From: Membranihabitans maritimus
GTDB taxonomy: Bacteria > Bacteroidota > Bacteroidia > Chitinophagales > Saprospiraceae
NCBI RefSeq assembly: GCF_021729145.1
Contig: NZ_JAJSLW010000001.1
Span: forward strand, 248,001 to 312,000
DNA length: 64,000 bases
Direction of reading: 5' to 3'
Below the pieces are notes generated by a model. It saw nothing but the letters and a program-made list of their open reading frames with translations. It made no database searches and was not told the origin of the DNA. The translations under genes and the position numbers were made by a program. Shown piece by piece: positions 54,843-63,849 of this stretch (position 1 is the stretch's first letter; every line of letters begins with the position of its first letter).

Positions 54843-56690
54843 TTACCATCCCGGATTTTGCTCCATGGCTTGATTTACTGTCATTTCATTGGATGGAATG
54901 GGCCACAATAAACTCTTTTCACTTACATTCGAGTAATTAATTATATACCAAGCACCCGGGGCATCTTGTGCAATATCATCAGCCATTTCCTGATGTACTT
55001 CTAGAAATTTACCCCAGCGTAAAAGATCAAATTTTCTCAAAGATTCAAAGCTAAATTCACGCATTCTTTCTTCCTGAATGACTTTTAGGAAGTTTTCTTT
55101 AGTTGTTATTTCCCCAGTATTGAGGTTAGCGTCTTCTTTGTAGTGAATTGTAGCAATTGCAGACGCTCCGGAACCACCGCCACCTTCAAGACTTATTACA
55201 GGAGGAGCTGTATAATGGCCTTCTTCATAATAAGTAATCGCATCTAAATCTCTGTCCATTACAATATCAACCACCTGCCCGGTTGTAGTATCTATAATTG
55301 CTGTAGCAGAAGCACCGTTTCCTGTTTCTTCAGAAAAAACCACTTCAGGAGCCTCAGTGTACCCACTTCCTCCATTGGTCAGTTCAATTTCTTTAACACC
55401 ATCTGACCACCCTCTTTGCCTGATGCTATTTACAATGTCTATAATTTCCTGAGAAGGACCATTTATTGCATTTTCTGCCTCTGCATACATTAAAAGGACA
55501 TCCGTAAATCTCAGTATTGGCATATTCATTGGAGTACGTGTTTCGGACTTAGGTAAAACCGCTTCATATTCTCTTCTCCATTTAGCAGGTTTGAGATTAT
55601 ATTTAGCAGCTTCTGTAGTTGGAAGGCGATCAAAATCGAACCACTTTTCTCCATTAACATCAGTGTTTGCATACCGAAACAAAGCCACTGACCACCATTT
55701 CCTTGCATCCCCTTCTTCAAATGAATTATAAAATTTGGCCGTAATATTCATATAATAAACCATTCTTCCCGTTCCTGAACCTGCATACCCAATAGGACCA
55801 TTAATCCAACCTATATACCCTGTTTCATTATATTCATCCAATCCATTACCATAAAGTTCACCTTCCCAAATACTTTCTTTAATATCGTACTGATCTGAGG
55901 CCAGTTTAATAAAAATGTCCGGAAAACTCGAATTAATTTCATGTTGTGCAACCTGGTCATCTATTACCATTTTAGCCCAATTGCGAGCTTCTTCATAGCG
56001 ACTTTCATCCTGCAAAGGATATCCTGCCATTGCAAGATTCACTCTTGCCAAAATACCCCGGACGGCTGATTTATTAACCGCCCCTCCGAAACCCAGTTCT
56101 GTAATACCTTCTACCAAAGGTTCTGAAGTTTCCATATCGCTTAGTATCTGATCATAAATTTCCCGGATTGTATTTCTTGGAACATTGACATCATCAACAG
56201 ACGCGGTAGGTTCTATAAGCAAAGGCACTCCACCATAAGTCTGTACCAATAGAAAATAAAAATATCCTCTCAAAAACAATACTTCTCCTCTCACTCTGTC
56301 TCTGAATTCCTGACTGATTTCCAAATTCTTATCAAGGTTTGCCAATACAACATTTGCTCTGTTAATTCCTCGATATAAATATGTCCAAAAATTTGAGCTA
56401 TAGGGATCCGCTGATGAAAAATTATAATTCCAGGGACCAGTGGTCAATGTAGATCGATTCATATATCCTATGTCCGCTTCCCAGGCCAAAAGATACTGAC
56501 CATAAACACCATATACTGGTGATGAAGTCAGGATATCATACACGCTGGCACGGGCAAAATCTAGATGTTCAGCAGTTTCGTAATAATTTGCCGGGCTCAA
56601 AAAGTCAGTAGGTTTAGTTTCCAAGAAATCTTTACATGAAAAAAAACTTAAAACTATTATGGAGCTTATGACTAAATATTTCGTTTTCAT
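54843..56690 (-). CDS. SusD/RagB-family lipoprotein with an inserted GGSGYT-type repeat domain (system 4)
   Basis: This 615-residue lipoprotein has the lipobox SFFSC (about residue 19). SusD motifs are FLRGYFYFLLVQTYGGVPL (only LVQTYGGVPLL is needed), FTDVLLMYAEAENAI and QEERMREFSFESLRKFDLLRWG. Between them, at about residues 432-516, is an insertion of two beta-rich repeats: LTNGGSGYTEAPEVVF then GNGASATAIID, and EGHYTAPPVISL then GGSGASAIATI. Repeats of this type occur in unrelated bacterial and phage surface proteins but are unusual inside SusD. The insertion sits just before the C-terminal helices, so it should form a separate lobe, perhaps for binding. Partner of SusC at 56711. Confidence 0.92.
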   Translation of the reverse strand: MKTKYLVISSIIVLSFFSCKDFLETKPTDFLSPANYYETAEHLDFARASVYDILTSSPVYGVYGQYLLAWEADIGYMNRSTLTTGPWNYNFSSADPYSSNFWTYLYRGINRANVVLANLDKNLEISQEFRDRVRGEVLFLRGYFYFLLVQTYGGVPLLIEPTASVDDVNVPRNTIREIYDQILSDMETSEPLVEGITELGFGGAVNKSAVRGILARVNLAMAGYPLQDESRYEEARNWAKMVIDDQVAQHEINSSFPDIFIKLASDQYDIKESIWEGELYGNGLDEYNETGYIGWINGPIGYAGSGTGRMVYYMNITAKFYNSFEEGDARKWWSVALFRYANTDVNGEKWFDFDRLPTTEAAKYNLKPAKWRREYEAVLPKSETRTPMNMPILRFTDVLLMYAEAENAINGPSQEIIDIVNSIRQRGWSDGVKEIELTNGGSGYTEAPEVVFSEETGNGASATAIIDTTTGQVVDIVMDRDLDAITYYEEGHYTAPPVISLEGGGGSGASAIATIHYKEDANLNTGEITTKENFLKVIQEERMREFSFESLRKFDLLRWGKFLEVHQEMADDIAQDAPGAWYIINYSNVSEKSLLWPIPSNEMTVNQAMEQNPGW

Positions 56691-56710
56691 TTTTTCTTTT
56701 TTAATTGTTA

Positions 56711-59700
56711 TTAAAAAACAGCTTTGAGCCCAAAGGTTACTGTCTTTACCTGTGGATAACCTGAAAAGTCATAACTTGGAGCTAATACCGGATTCAGTAT
56801 AGAAACTTCAGGATCTAACCCCGTATACTTAGTCCATGTCAATAGGTTCTGAGCTGCTATAGAAAAAGTCAATCCACTTAAAGGGGTTCGGCCAATTACT
56901 GATTGGGGAAGGGCATAATCCAGAGACAAAGTTTTTAATCTCAAATATGATCCATCTTCCACCGTTTTGGAAGAATAAAAACCAATAGGACCTTGTCCTC
57001 TTGTCCTATAATTTTCATTAGTAGGATTTTCGGGCGTCCAACGGTTAACATATGATGCAAATTGATTAACTAGATTTCTTCCATTACTATTTCCTTCTAA
57101 CGCTAGCCGATTTGCATTGAATATATTGTTTCCATATGCCCATTGAAAAAATAAATTCAAACTAAGTCCCTTATAGTGAAAATTATTCGATAAACCTCCG
57201 ACATGTAGTGGCTGGCCTCGGCCTATAATAGTCAAATCATTATTATCTATTGTACCGTCTCCGTTTAAATCTTTGTATTTTATATCTCCAGGTCTTATCG
57301 TGTTCCGTATAGCTCCATTCGATGGAATTTCATCCTTAAGAATGTAAACACCATCTGAAGGATTTTCAAAATCTTCAAATTGATAATTTCCTTCCCATAC
57401 AAAGCCAATCATCGTTCCCGCAGGTTTTCCAATTTCAGCCATGTAAAGGGGTTTGTTAAATTGAGATTCATATCTTCCATTTGTATATAACGCTTGCTGG
57501 TTTTCTGTCAGTTCCAGAATTGTATTTTTGTTAAAACTGATATTAAAGCTACTTGTCCATCCAAAGTTTTTCCTTTCAAAGTTGATTGTATTTAGCGTTA
57601 TTTCCAGCCCTTCATTTTTCAACTTTCCAATATTTTTGAATGCAGAACTAAATCCAGTTGTAGGTGGTAATTGTGTATTCAATAACATATCTTCCGTACT
57701 CCTTCTATAGACATCTAATTCTAATAGGACTCTGTTACGGAAAGCACCTAATTCCAAACCGAAATCGACAGTATTAACCTTTTCCCATCTCAAAGTTGAA
57801 TTTCCAACTGAAGAAACATACACCATCTGAGTGGGAGTAGCATTATTAAAAGAATAGCCGTTTAAACTTTGTGACAAGCTGGGGAAGCGAGAAAAATCAC
57901 CAACTCTATTGTTCCCAGTACTTCCGTAGCTTGTTCTTATTTTTGCTTTCGAAAGAAATGGGAATAATTCATTAAAAATTTCTTCTTGATCTAAATTCCA
58001 GCCGATTGCCGCACTAGGAAAATATCCCCATGGATCCATAAATTTTGAAGAAGCATCCGCCCTATATGTCAATGTAAGAAGATATTTCGACATATAAGTA
58101 TAGTCGAGTCTTCCTGCATAAGAAACCATTGTGTTGAGACTGGATGAAGAGCCAGGATTGTATGCAAGTCCTTGGTCCAATCCATCGATACCCAATTCCT
58201 CATTGGGCAATAATCGACCTCCGTATCCGTTCTCAGCAAATTTATATTGATTAATTCCAAAAAGTGCCAATCCTTTAATTTGATGTTCACCTATATTCTT
58301 CTCATAGTTTAGAGTGTTTTCGTTGGAAAGATATTGGTAATTTAGATTACTTACAGATCCATTTACACCGTTGATATTGTATGGGTTACGATCACTTCCC
58401 TGGGAAGTATTCGAATTATAAAATCTCTCCAACTCCCTTCTTCTTTCTCTGAACCCTGCCACTGATTTAAATGTCAATCCATCAAGAATCTTGATATTGG
58501 CACTGATATTTGCATTTAATATATTGTTTCCATCTTTTTGATGCTGATTATCCAGATCAATAAACGGGTTAACTCTGAAATCCGAAGTAGTAACAGCATC
58601 ATCATCCACAATACTGCTAAAAAATTCATCAGGATCTTCTCCTGATGGCAAAACCGGCCTGTATACCCAGGTACGCATCAGTACATAAGCAGAAGGACTA
58701 GAACTCCCTGCTCCGGTGCTAATGACCTGGCCCGACTTATTCGTTCCAGCATAGTCTGCACTAACACCAATGTCGATACTCCTTCCTACCTTTTGATTAA
58801 GTGTGAACCGACCTGAATAACGGTTATAACCAGTGTTAATAATCACTCCATTCTGATCGTACATTGAACCGGAGATTGAATATTTAGTCTCATCATTCCC
58901 ACCTCGTATTGACAGGTCATGGATCTGAACGGCACCGTTTTGAAAAACCTTGTCTTGCCAATCAATAGGTTCAACATTTCTATAATCATCCAGGGTTTCT
59001 CCATTTTCAAAGTAAGATAATGTTGAGGAATGATTGGGGTTTAATTCCATTTGATATTTAAGAAATTCATAAGGACTCATTAGTTCCATTTTTTCGGGCT
59101 TCCCCTGAAATCCAACTGAACTCGACAACGTAACAACAGGCTTCCCTACACTTCCACGTTTGGTCTGAATCAATACTACTCCATTCGCAGCTCTTGACCC
59201 ATAAATAGCTGTCGAAGAAGCGTCTTTTAAAACTGAAATTGACTCTATATCTTCCGGATTTAGTGTAGCAGGGTCAAGACCTTCTATAGGAAACCCGTCC
59301 ACTACAAATAAAGGTGCTGTACTTTGCGTAAGTGAACCTACCCCTCTGATCATAATATCTATACCTCCTCCAGGTTGCCCATCTGATGATATGACCCTCA
59401 CACCTGATACTCTACCTGCCAAAGCCTCCGCAAATGACCCCACAGGAGCTTTTTCAAGGTCTTTCATTTCTACTGTCCCAACAGATCCTGTCAGATCACT
59501 TTTCCTTACTGTTCCGTATCCTACGACTACCAGTTCATCTAATAACTGTGCATCGGAAAGGAGTTCTACCTGGATCGACTCTCTGCCTTCCACAGCCACT
59601 TCCTGCGTTTGGTATCCAACATATGAAAAAACCAAAGTGGCATCTTCTTCCACATTCAGCAACTCAAAATTACCGTCAAAATCCGTAGAAGTACCATTGT

Positions 59701-60238
59701 TCCCACCTTTTACCAGGACGTTTACGCCAATTAATGGTTCTCCCTCATCATCTGTCACAGTTCCGCTTACGGTTATACCTTGTAAGTATACAGCCAACGC
59801 TCTATTGATTTCACTTAACTTTTCCGTGGTTTGAGAAGGATTAATTTTCACCTTGACTTTACCCTTTTCTTCAATTTGGCGTATTTGCTTAAGCTTTCTC
59901 TTTAATTTGCGTATCGTCTTGGCTTCAGTCAGCTTTTGGCTATAAATTACATAATACCGAGTTCCCAGGTATTCGTACTTCAGATCTGTTTGTGACAAAA
60001 CGGCTTCTATCGCTTTATTGGCATTTACCATTTCAGCTTTTTCAACCCGCACCTTTACATTTTTCAACAATTCCGTATCATAATTGATGACGATTTTGTA
60101 GTGCTCACTTATTTCTTCTAACACTTCAATTAGCAACCGTTCTTCCAATTGAGCTTCCGCCTTTAAAAAGTCAGGACTGCACAATGCTATGATAATAGCC
60201 AAGCAGCCCATCCATTTAGTGTAAACAGATGAATTCAT
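56711..60238 (-). CDS. SusC/RagA-family TonB-dependent transducer with STN domain (system 4)
   Basis: This 1,175-residue transporter has a signal sequence and an STN domain (about residues 30-105; KIVINYDTELL, RYYVIYSQ). A Lys-rich linker, the CarboxypepD_reg-like domain (GEPLIGVNVLVKG) and the TonB box ELVVVGYGTVRKSDLTGSV follow. The plug (IMIRGVGSLTQS, FVVDGFPIEGL) and barrel are of a different lineage from systems 1-3. The STN domain matches it to the FecR anti-sigma at 60285 and sigma at 61379. The cargo genes that follow (SusD, DUF5017-like, toroid, isochorismatase, heparinase-like) indicate import of uronate-containing oligosaccharides. Confidence 0.94.
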   Translation of the reverse strand: MNSSVYTKWMGCLAIIIALCSPDFLKAEAQLEERLLIEVLEEISEHYKIVINYDTELLKNVKVRVEKAEMVNANKAIEAVLSQTDLKYEYLGTRYYVIYSQKLTEAKTIRKLKRKLKQIRQIEEKGKVKVKINPSQTTEKLSEINRALAVYLQGITVSGTVTDDEGEPLIGVNVLVKGGNNGTSTDFDGNFELLNVEEDATLVFSYVGYQTQEVAVEGRESIQVELLSDAQLLDELVVVGYGTVRKSDLTGSVGTVEMKDLEKAPVGSFAEALAGRVSGVRVISSDGQPGGGIDIMIRGVGSLTQSTAPLFVVDGFPIEGLDPATLNPEDIESISVLKDASSTAIYGSRAANGVVLIQTKRGSVGKPVVTLSSSVGFQGKPEKMELMSPYEFLKYQMELNPNHSSTLSYFENGETLDDYRNVEPIDWQDKVFQNGAVQIHDLSIRGGNDETKYSISGSMYDQNGVIINTGYNRYSGRFTLNQKVGRSIDIGVSADYAGTNKSGQVISTGAGSSSPSAYVLMRTWVYRPVLPSGEDPDEFFSSIVDDDAVTTSDFRVNPFIDLDNQHQKDGNNILNANISANIKILDGLTFKSVAGFRERRRELERFYNSNTSQGSDRNPYNINGVNGSVSNLNYQYLSNENTLNYEKNIGEHQIKGLALFGINQYKFAENGYGGRLLPNEELGIDGLDQGLAYNPGSSSSLNTMVSYAGRLDYTYMSKYLLTLTYRADASSKFMDPWGYFPSAAIGWNLDQEEIFNELFPFLSKAKIRTSYGSTGNNRVGDFSRFPSLSQSLNGYSFNNATPTQMVYVSSVGNSTLRWEKVNTVDFGLELGAFRNRVLLELDVYRRSTEDMLLNTQLPPTTGFSSAFKNIGKLKNEGLEITLNTINFERKNFGWTSSFNISFNKNTILELTENQQALYTNGRYESQFNKPLYMAEIGKPAGTMIGFVWEGNYQFEDFENPSDGVYILKDEIPSNGAIRNTIRPGDIKYKDLNGDGTIDNNDLTIIGRGQPLHVGGLSNNFHYKGLSLNLFFQWAYGNNIFNANRLALEGNSNGRNLVNQFASYVNRWTPENPTNENYRTRGQGPIGFYSSKTVEDGSYLRLKTLSLDYALPQSVIGRTPLSGLTFSIAAQNLLTWTKYTGLDPEVSILNPVLAPSYDFSGYPQVKTVTFGLKAVF

Positions 60239-60284
60239 ATTCTATTTTTTACATTTAAAAAATCCTTAAGCTTTGCTTTCGAGG

Positions 60285-61265
60285 TTATTTAATAATCAAT
60301 TTATTTTCATTGCGCTCAATGTTTAATCCATACATTTTTCTTAGAATATCCAGGCTCAAATTCAAGTCGTTACCTGGGATCCCCCCTTTAATCGTGCGTT
60401 TAATCATAGAGCTATCTCTGAATATTACTTCAACACCATATGTTTCTTCCATGATTTCCAGTGCCCGGCCAACCGTAATATTTTCCAACATTATTATTCC
60501 TTTCTTCCACGATGTATACTTTTTTGATGATACATTTTCTTCACGTACTACTTTCTGATCCTGTAATGAATATGTTACCAGGTCGCCTGGCTTCATGGAT
60601 ACGTCACCATAGTCCTTTATTTTTAATTGAACGGCTCCCCTCTCTAACATAACTCTGGTCTTCTCTTGCCTTGTATTCACATTAAAGGCAGTACCCAAAA
60701 CTTCTATATCCAGGTCTGGAGTATTAACTGTGAAAAGAGAATGATTAATTGAATCTTTGCGAACATCGAAAAAAACTTCACCTATTACTTTGACATTTCT
60801 CGGAGCTTTGCGCACAAAACTAATTTCAGAATTGGCATTGAGTTCAGCTGAGGACCCGTCAGGTAAATCTATTGTTTTGCGTTCACCAAAGTCACTGGCA
60901 TATACCACTTCTGCATTCCAATATTGATTATACCCATACAATCCGCCTATGATCAGAACGACTATAATAGATGCAACCCTCATGAGATTTTTTATAGAAA
61001 AAAACGTATTCCTTTCTTTCTCCAAAATGTGACCTTGAATGATGTCCCACTTCTCAGCTACTTCCTTTTGAGACAAATAGCCCGACCTTAAATTAATCCC
61101 TTCTACGATTAATTTAGCCCTATCCATTACCTCCCTGTATTCCGGATGGGTTCTCCGCCATTCTTCCCAGCGTGTTACTGCTTCGTCATTCGTTCCCTTC
61201 ACCCAGTGAACGAATGACTCGTCATCTACTAATTTTTCAACAGTCCATTTCCCTTTACCGGTCAT
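60285..61265 (-). CDS. FecR-family anti-sigma factor (system 4)
   Basis: This 326-residue protein has the N-terminal FVHWVKGTND and WEEWRRTHPEY anti-sigma elements and a membrane span (VASIIVVLIIGGLYGYN, about residues 90-107). The FecR domain (IDLPDGSSAELNANSEISF; VLGTAFNVNTRQEKT) and a C-terminal DUF4974/STN-like domain ending NKLIIK follow. It should couple ligand sensing by the SusC at 56711 to release of the ECF factor at 61379. It lies in the canonical order sigma, FecR, SusC, SusD with short gaps, unlike system 3, where the gap to sigma has been invaded. Confidence 0.92.
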   Translation of the reverse strand: MTGKGKWTVEKLVDDESFVHWVKGTNDEAVTRWEEWRRTHPEYREVMDRAKLIVEGINLRSGYLSQKEVAEKWDIIQGHILEKERNTFFSIKNLMRVASIIVVLIIGGLYGYNQYWNAEVVYASDFGERKTIDLPDGSSAELNANSEISFVRKAPRNVKVIGEVFFDVRKDSINHSLFTVNTPDLDIEVLGTAFNVNTRQEKTRVMLERGAVQLKIKDYGDVSMKPGDLVTYSLQDQKVVREENVSSKKYTSWKKGIIMLENITVGRALEIMEETYGVEVIFRDSSMIKRTIKGGIPGNDLNLSLDILRKMYGLNIERNENKLIIK

Positions 61266-61378
61266 ACAGTTTTGTGTTACTATTTATATAGAGGAATTAT
61301 TTCAGTGAAAATCACCTGGATTTTCAATTTTTTTTACTTTTTATTAAAAATATCTTTGAATCGAGAAAAAAGGAATGA

Positions 61379-61972
61379 CTAAAAATTGCCAAAAACAATA
61401 AGTATTGCCAGCGTTATTAATTTTTCCAGCTTAAGTAATGATATTTTATCACTTTTTAATTTGAGCATAGCTTTGTAAAGCATATTAGTTATTCCCCGGG
61501 GAGCTACTGATATAGTCTTGGATATTTCCTGAACAGACATTTCCTGGTAATAACGCAAATAGATTAATTCCTTCTGTCGGGGGGAAAGACTATTTAACAT
61601 GTCGGATAGAACCTCATTCCTGAATACTTCCCGGTCGGTCAGTCCGGTTTCTTCAGGAGTAAAGCGGAGTTCCACATCATCACTGGCAACGATCTTATTA
61701 TTGTATTGCTTAATCCTGTACAACAAATTCCTTCTGAATGCGGTAAACAGATAGGATCTTATATATTTTACTTCTCCGAGATTTTTTCTGTTTTCATAAA
61801 TGTGCAAAAACAGGTCCTGCAAGCAATCTTCAACAAGGTCAACATTATTGACCATTTTCAAGCCATAATTATGCAGGTATGCATAATGGGATTTGAAAAC
61901 TTTTTCCAGTGCATTTAAATTACCGGATTTAAGTGATTTCCATAATTTACCATCTTCGACATCTTGCTTCAT
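61379..61972 (-). CDS. ECF-type RNA polymerase sigma factor (system 4)
   Basis: This 197-residue protein has sigma region 2 at about residues 15-85 (ALEKVFKSHYAYLHNYGLKM; CLQDLFLHIYENR). Region 4 is at about 120-180 (LSPRQKELIYLRYYQEMSVQEIS, then VAPRGITNMLYKAMLKLK). It is a paralog of the sigma at 47319. The C-terminus is hydrophobic (LITLAILIVFGNF), as in some Bacteroidota ECF factors. A shortened copy of the common operator lies 118 bases upstream. Expected target: the FecR/SusC/SusD operon of system 4. Confidence 0.92.
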   Translation of the reverse strand: MKQDVEDGKLWKSLKSGNLNALEKVFKSHYAYLHNYGLKMVNNVDLVEDCLQDLFLHIYENRKNLGEVKYIRSYLFTAFRRNLLYRIKQYNNKIVASDDVELRFTPEETGLTDREVFRNEVLSDMLNSLSPRQKELIYLRYYQEMSVQEISKTISVAPRGITNMLYKAMLKLKSDKISLLKLEKLITLAILIVFGNF

Positions 61973-62089
61973 TGGTCAACATGTTTTTCTTCGCTTCTGA
62001 GGAAAATTTAATCCGAACCTTTTTCTTAATTGAGTCGAAATAAACTCTTTTCACAACCTCAGATACCCGTAACCTTTATATAAGACTAC

Positions 62090-62101
62090 GGTAACGTTAC
62101 C
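62090..62101 (-). promoter_or_regulatory. Shortened LacI-type operator upstream of the sigma gene (system 4)
   Basis: GGTAACGTTACC is a perfect 12-base palindrome, the core of the sites at 7766, 27342, 35566 and 47968. It lies 118 bases upstream of the ECF sigma ATG. On the minus strand TATTATTG just upstream is one mismatch from the -7 consensus. The flanking half-site bases are lost, so binding is probably weaker. The 338-base gap 61973-62310 otherwise holds only the inverted repeat at 62258. Confidence 0.55.
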
Positions 62102-62257
62102 AATAATACATATAATCTTTGGAATTTGATAAAAAAATTAGGATTTTTTTCTAATCATTACAGAAAAGAATAGCATAAAGAATCACAAAACAAAGCTATT
62201 CAAGTTATTATATTTCAGCACTTTGCATAAAATTTATTTGGTTTGAAAATCAAGTTG

Positions 62258-62302
62258 TTACCCGAACTAACACCCATATCCGATGATCTGCCAGTCGGGT
62301 AA
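62258..62302 (-). terminator. Inverted repeat after the sulfatase gene
   Basis: TTACCCGA at 62258-62265 is complementary to TCGGGTAA at 62295-62302, with a 29-base interior. It starts 9 bases after the sulfatase stop at 62311 on the minus strand. No long T-run follows, so it may protect an mRNA end more than terminate. It separates the sulfatase transcript from the sigma-gene promoter. Confidence 0.35.
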
Positions 62303-62310
62303 TCCACAAG

Positions 62311-63849
62311 TTAATTACTACCACTATATTTGATATTTAGGTCATTTGTCTTAACGTCTATTAATTTTTCATTCAACCTTTTTTGCATTTCATCTACCAT
62401 ACTTTTATACCTTGGGTGATTGGCAAGGTTGTTAAATTGTTTCGAGTCGAGTTGCATGTCGTATAATTCCATTCCCCCGCTTCCATCGTCCCCATATTGC
62501 ATATACGCCCATTTGTCAGTGCGGACCAGATATCCCATTCTACCGTTTCTTTGCGAGACAGAGAAAGCCATATCCTTTACTTCAGATTCAGGATTGTCAA
62601 AAAGGGGAGCTAAACTAGTTCCCTGAATACCTACCGGAACTTCCAACCCAGCCAACTCCGCGATGGTAGGATATAAGTCTATTAACTCGGCAAAAGAATT
62701 ACAAACCGCGGGTTCCTTTCCAGGTACCTTGATGATAAGGGGTACTCTGACTGATTCTTCCATGAGACTCACCTTCATCCAGAATCGGTGTTCCCCTAAC
62801 AAATACCCGTGATCAGATGTCATAATAACTATGGTGTTATCATCCAGTCCTTCTTCCTCCAGTGTACTTAATATTTTTCCCACCTGCTCGTCCATAAACT
62901 CCGTAGAGGCATAATACGCTGCAATAGCTTTTTTCTCCTGTTCTTCGGTCATCTGTCCATTGACACTGGTAACGTAATTGATACCCTGTTCCGGAATATC
63001 ATCCCAGTCATTTATTACTTTCGGTGGTAATACCATTTCTTCATGCGGATAAGGCTCAAATGATGTTTTCGGTGCAACGAAAGGAACGTGTGGACGGAAT
63101 AGTCCGGCTGCTATAAAAAAGGGTTCATTTTTGTGCTCACGCAACAGTTCTGAGATCTTTTCTGCTGTTTTCACATCGGTATGCTCCACTCCGGGTTCTG
63201 TCTTGACGATATTCATCAGGTTACCTCCATTGACATCTTCACCTTTCAGGATGGGGCGGGTGCCGAATGGATTTTTTTGTACCAGTTCGGATTCTCCCCT
63301 GGCATTAACTTCCGGGGCCGGACTATTATACCTTTCATCCCAGGAAGCAGGATCGTCTTGTCCATTTCTTCCTTTCATAATATCCACAGACCCCATATGA
63401 AAAATCTTCCCAACCCTTGCCGTAAAATACCCATTGTTCCTGAAAAATTGTGCCCAGGATTCCTTTTCCGGACCTACGTTTTCTCTCCCACTGACATATC
63501 CGTAAGTAGTAGTAGCGGTTGGATAATAACCAAACATTAGCGAAGCCCTTGAGGGGCCGCAGACAGGGTATTGGCAATACGCTCTGTTAAACCGGGTCCC
63601 TTCTGAAGCCAACTTATCAATATTCGGAGTACTACAGGCGGAATTCTCATAACTGGACAATGCGGTTGTTGTCAAATCATCAGAAATAATAAACAGAACA
63701 TTGGGCTTATCATTTGGATCATTCCCCTCCACTTGTTGGGAATATGCAGGAAAAATATACAACAATGAAAAAGCAAAAAATAAGGGAATCAAACCCTTTG
63801 TGCTCTCTTTTCTATTCCAATCATCCCTGTAAAATTTAAAACTTATCAT
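62311..63849 (-). CDS. Secreted sulfatase, iduronate-2-sulfatase-like
   Basis: This 512-residue protein has a signal peptide (LIPLFFAFSLLYIFPAYS). The formylglycine site is Cys97 in VCGPSRASLMFG (CxPSR type). Metal-site Asp57 and Asp58 lie in FIISDDLT, and TSDHGYLLGEH is the second metal motif. NGYFTARVGKIFHMG resembles the iduronate-2-sulfatase subgroup (S1_7-like). It needs a formylglycine-generating enzyme encoded elsewhere. Its ATG overlaps the stop of another sulfatase gene by one base (TAATG), so they are coupled. Together with the heparinase-like lyase it points to a sulfated uronate polymer. Confidence 0.93.
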   Translation of the reverse strand: MISFKFYRDDWNRKESTKGLIPLFFAFSLLYIFPAYSQQVEGNDPNDKPNVLFIISDDLTTTALSSYENSACSTPNIDKLASEGTRFNRAYCQYPVCGPSRASLMFGYYPTATTTYGYVSGRENVGPEKESWAQFFRNNGYFTARVGKIFHMGSVDIMKGRNGQDDPASWDERYNSPAPEVNARGESELVQKNPFGTRPILKGEDVNGGNLMNIVKTEPGVEHTDVKTAEKISELLREHKNEPFFIAAGLFRPHVPFVAPKTSFEPYPHEEMVLPPKVINDWDDIPEQGINYVTSVNGQMTEEQEKKAIAAYYASTEFMDEQVGKILSTLEEEGLDDNTIVIMTSDHGYLLGEHRFWMKVSLMEESVRVPLIIKVPGKEPAVCNSFAELIDLYPTIAELAGLEVPVGIQGTSLAPLFDNPESEVKDMAFSVSQRNGRMGYLVRTDKWAYMQYGDDGSGGMELYDMQLDSKQFNNLANHPRYKSMVDEMQKRLNEKLIDVKTNDLNIKYSGSN

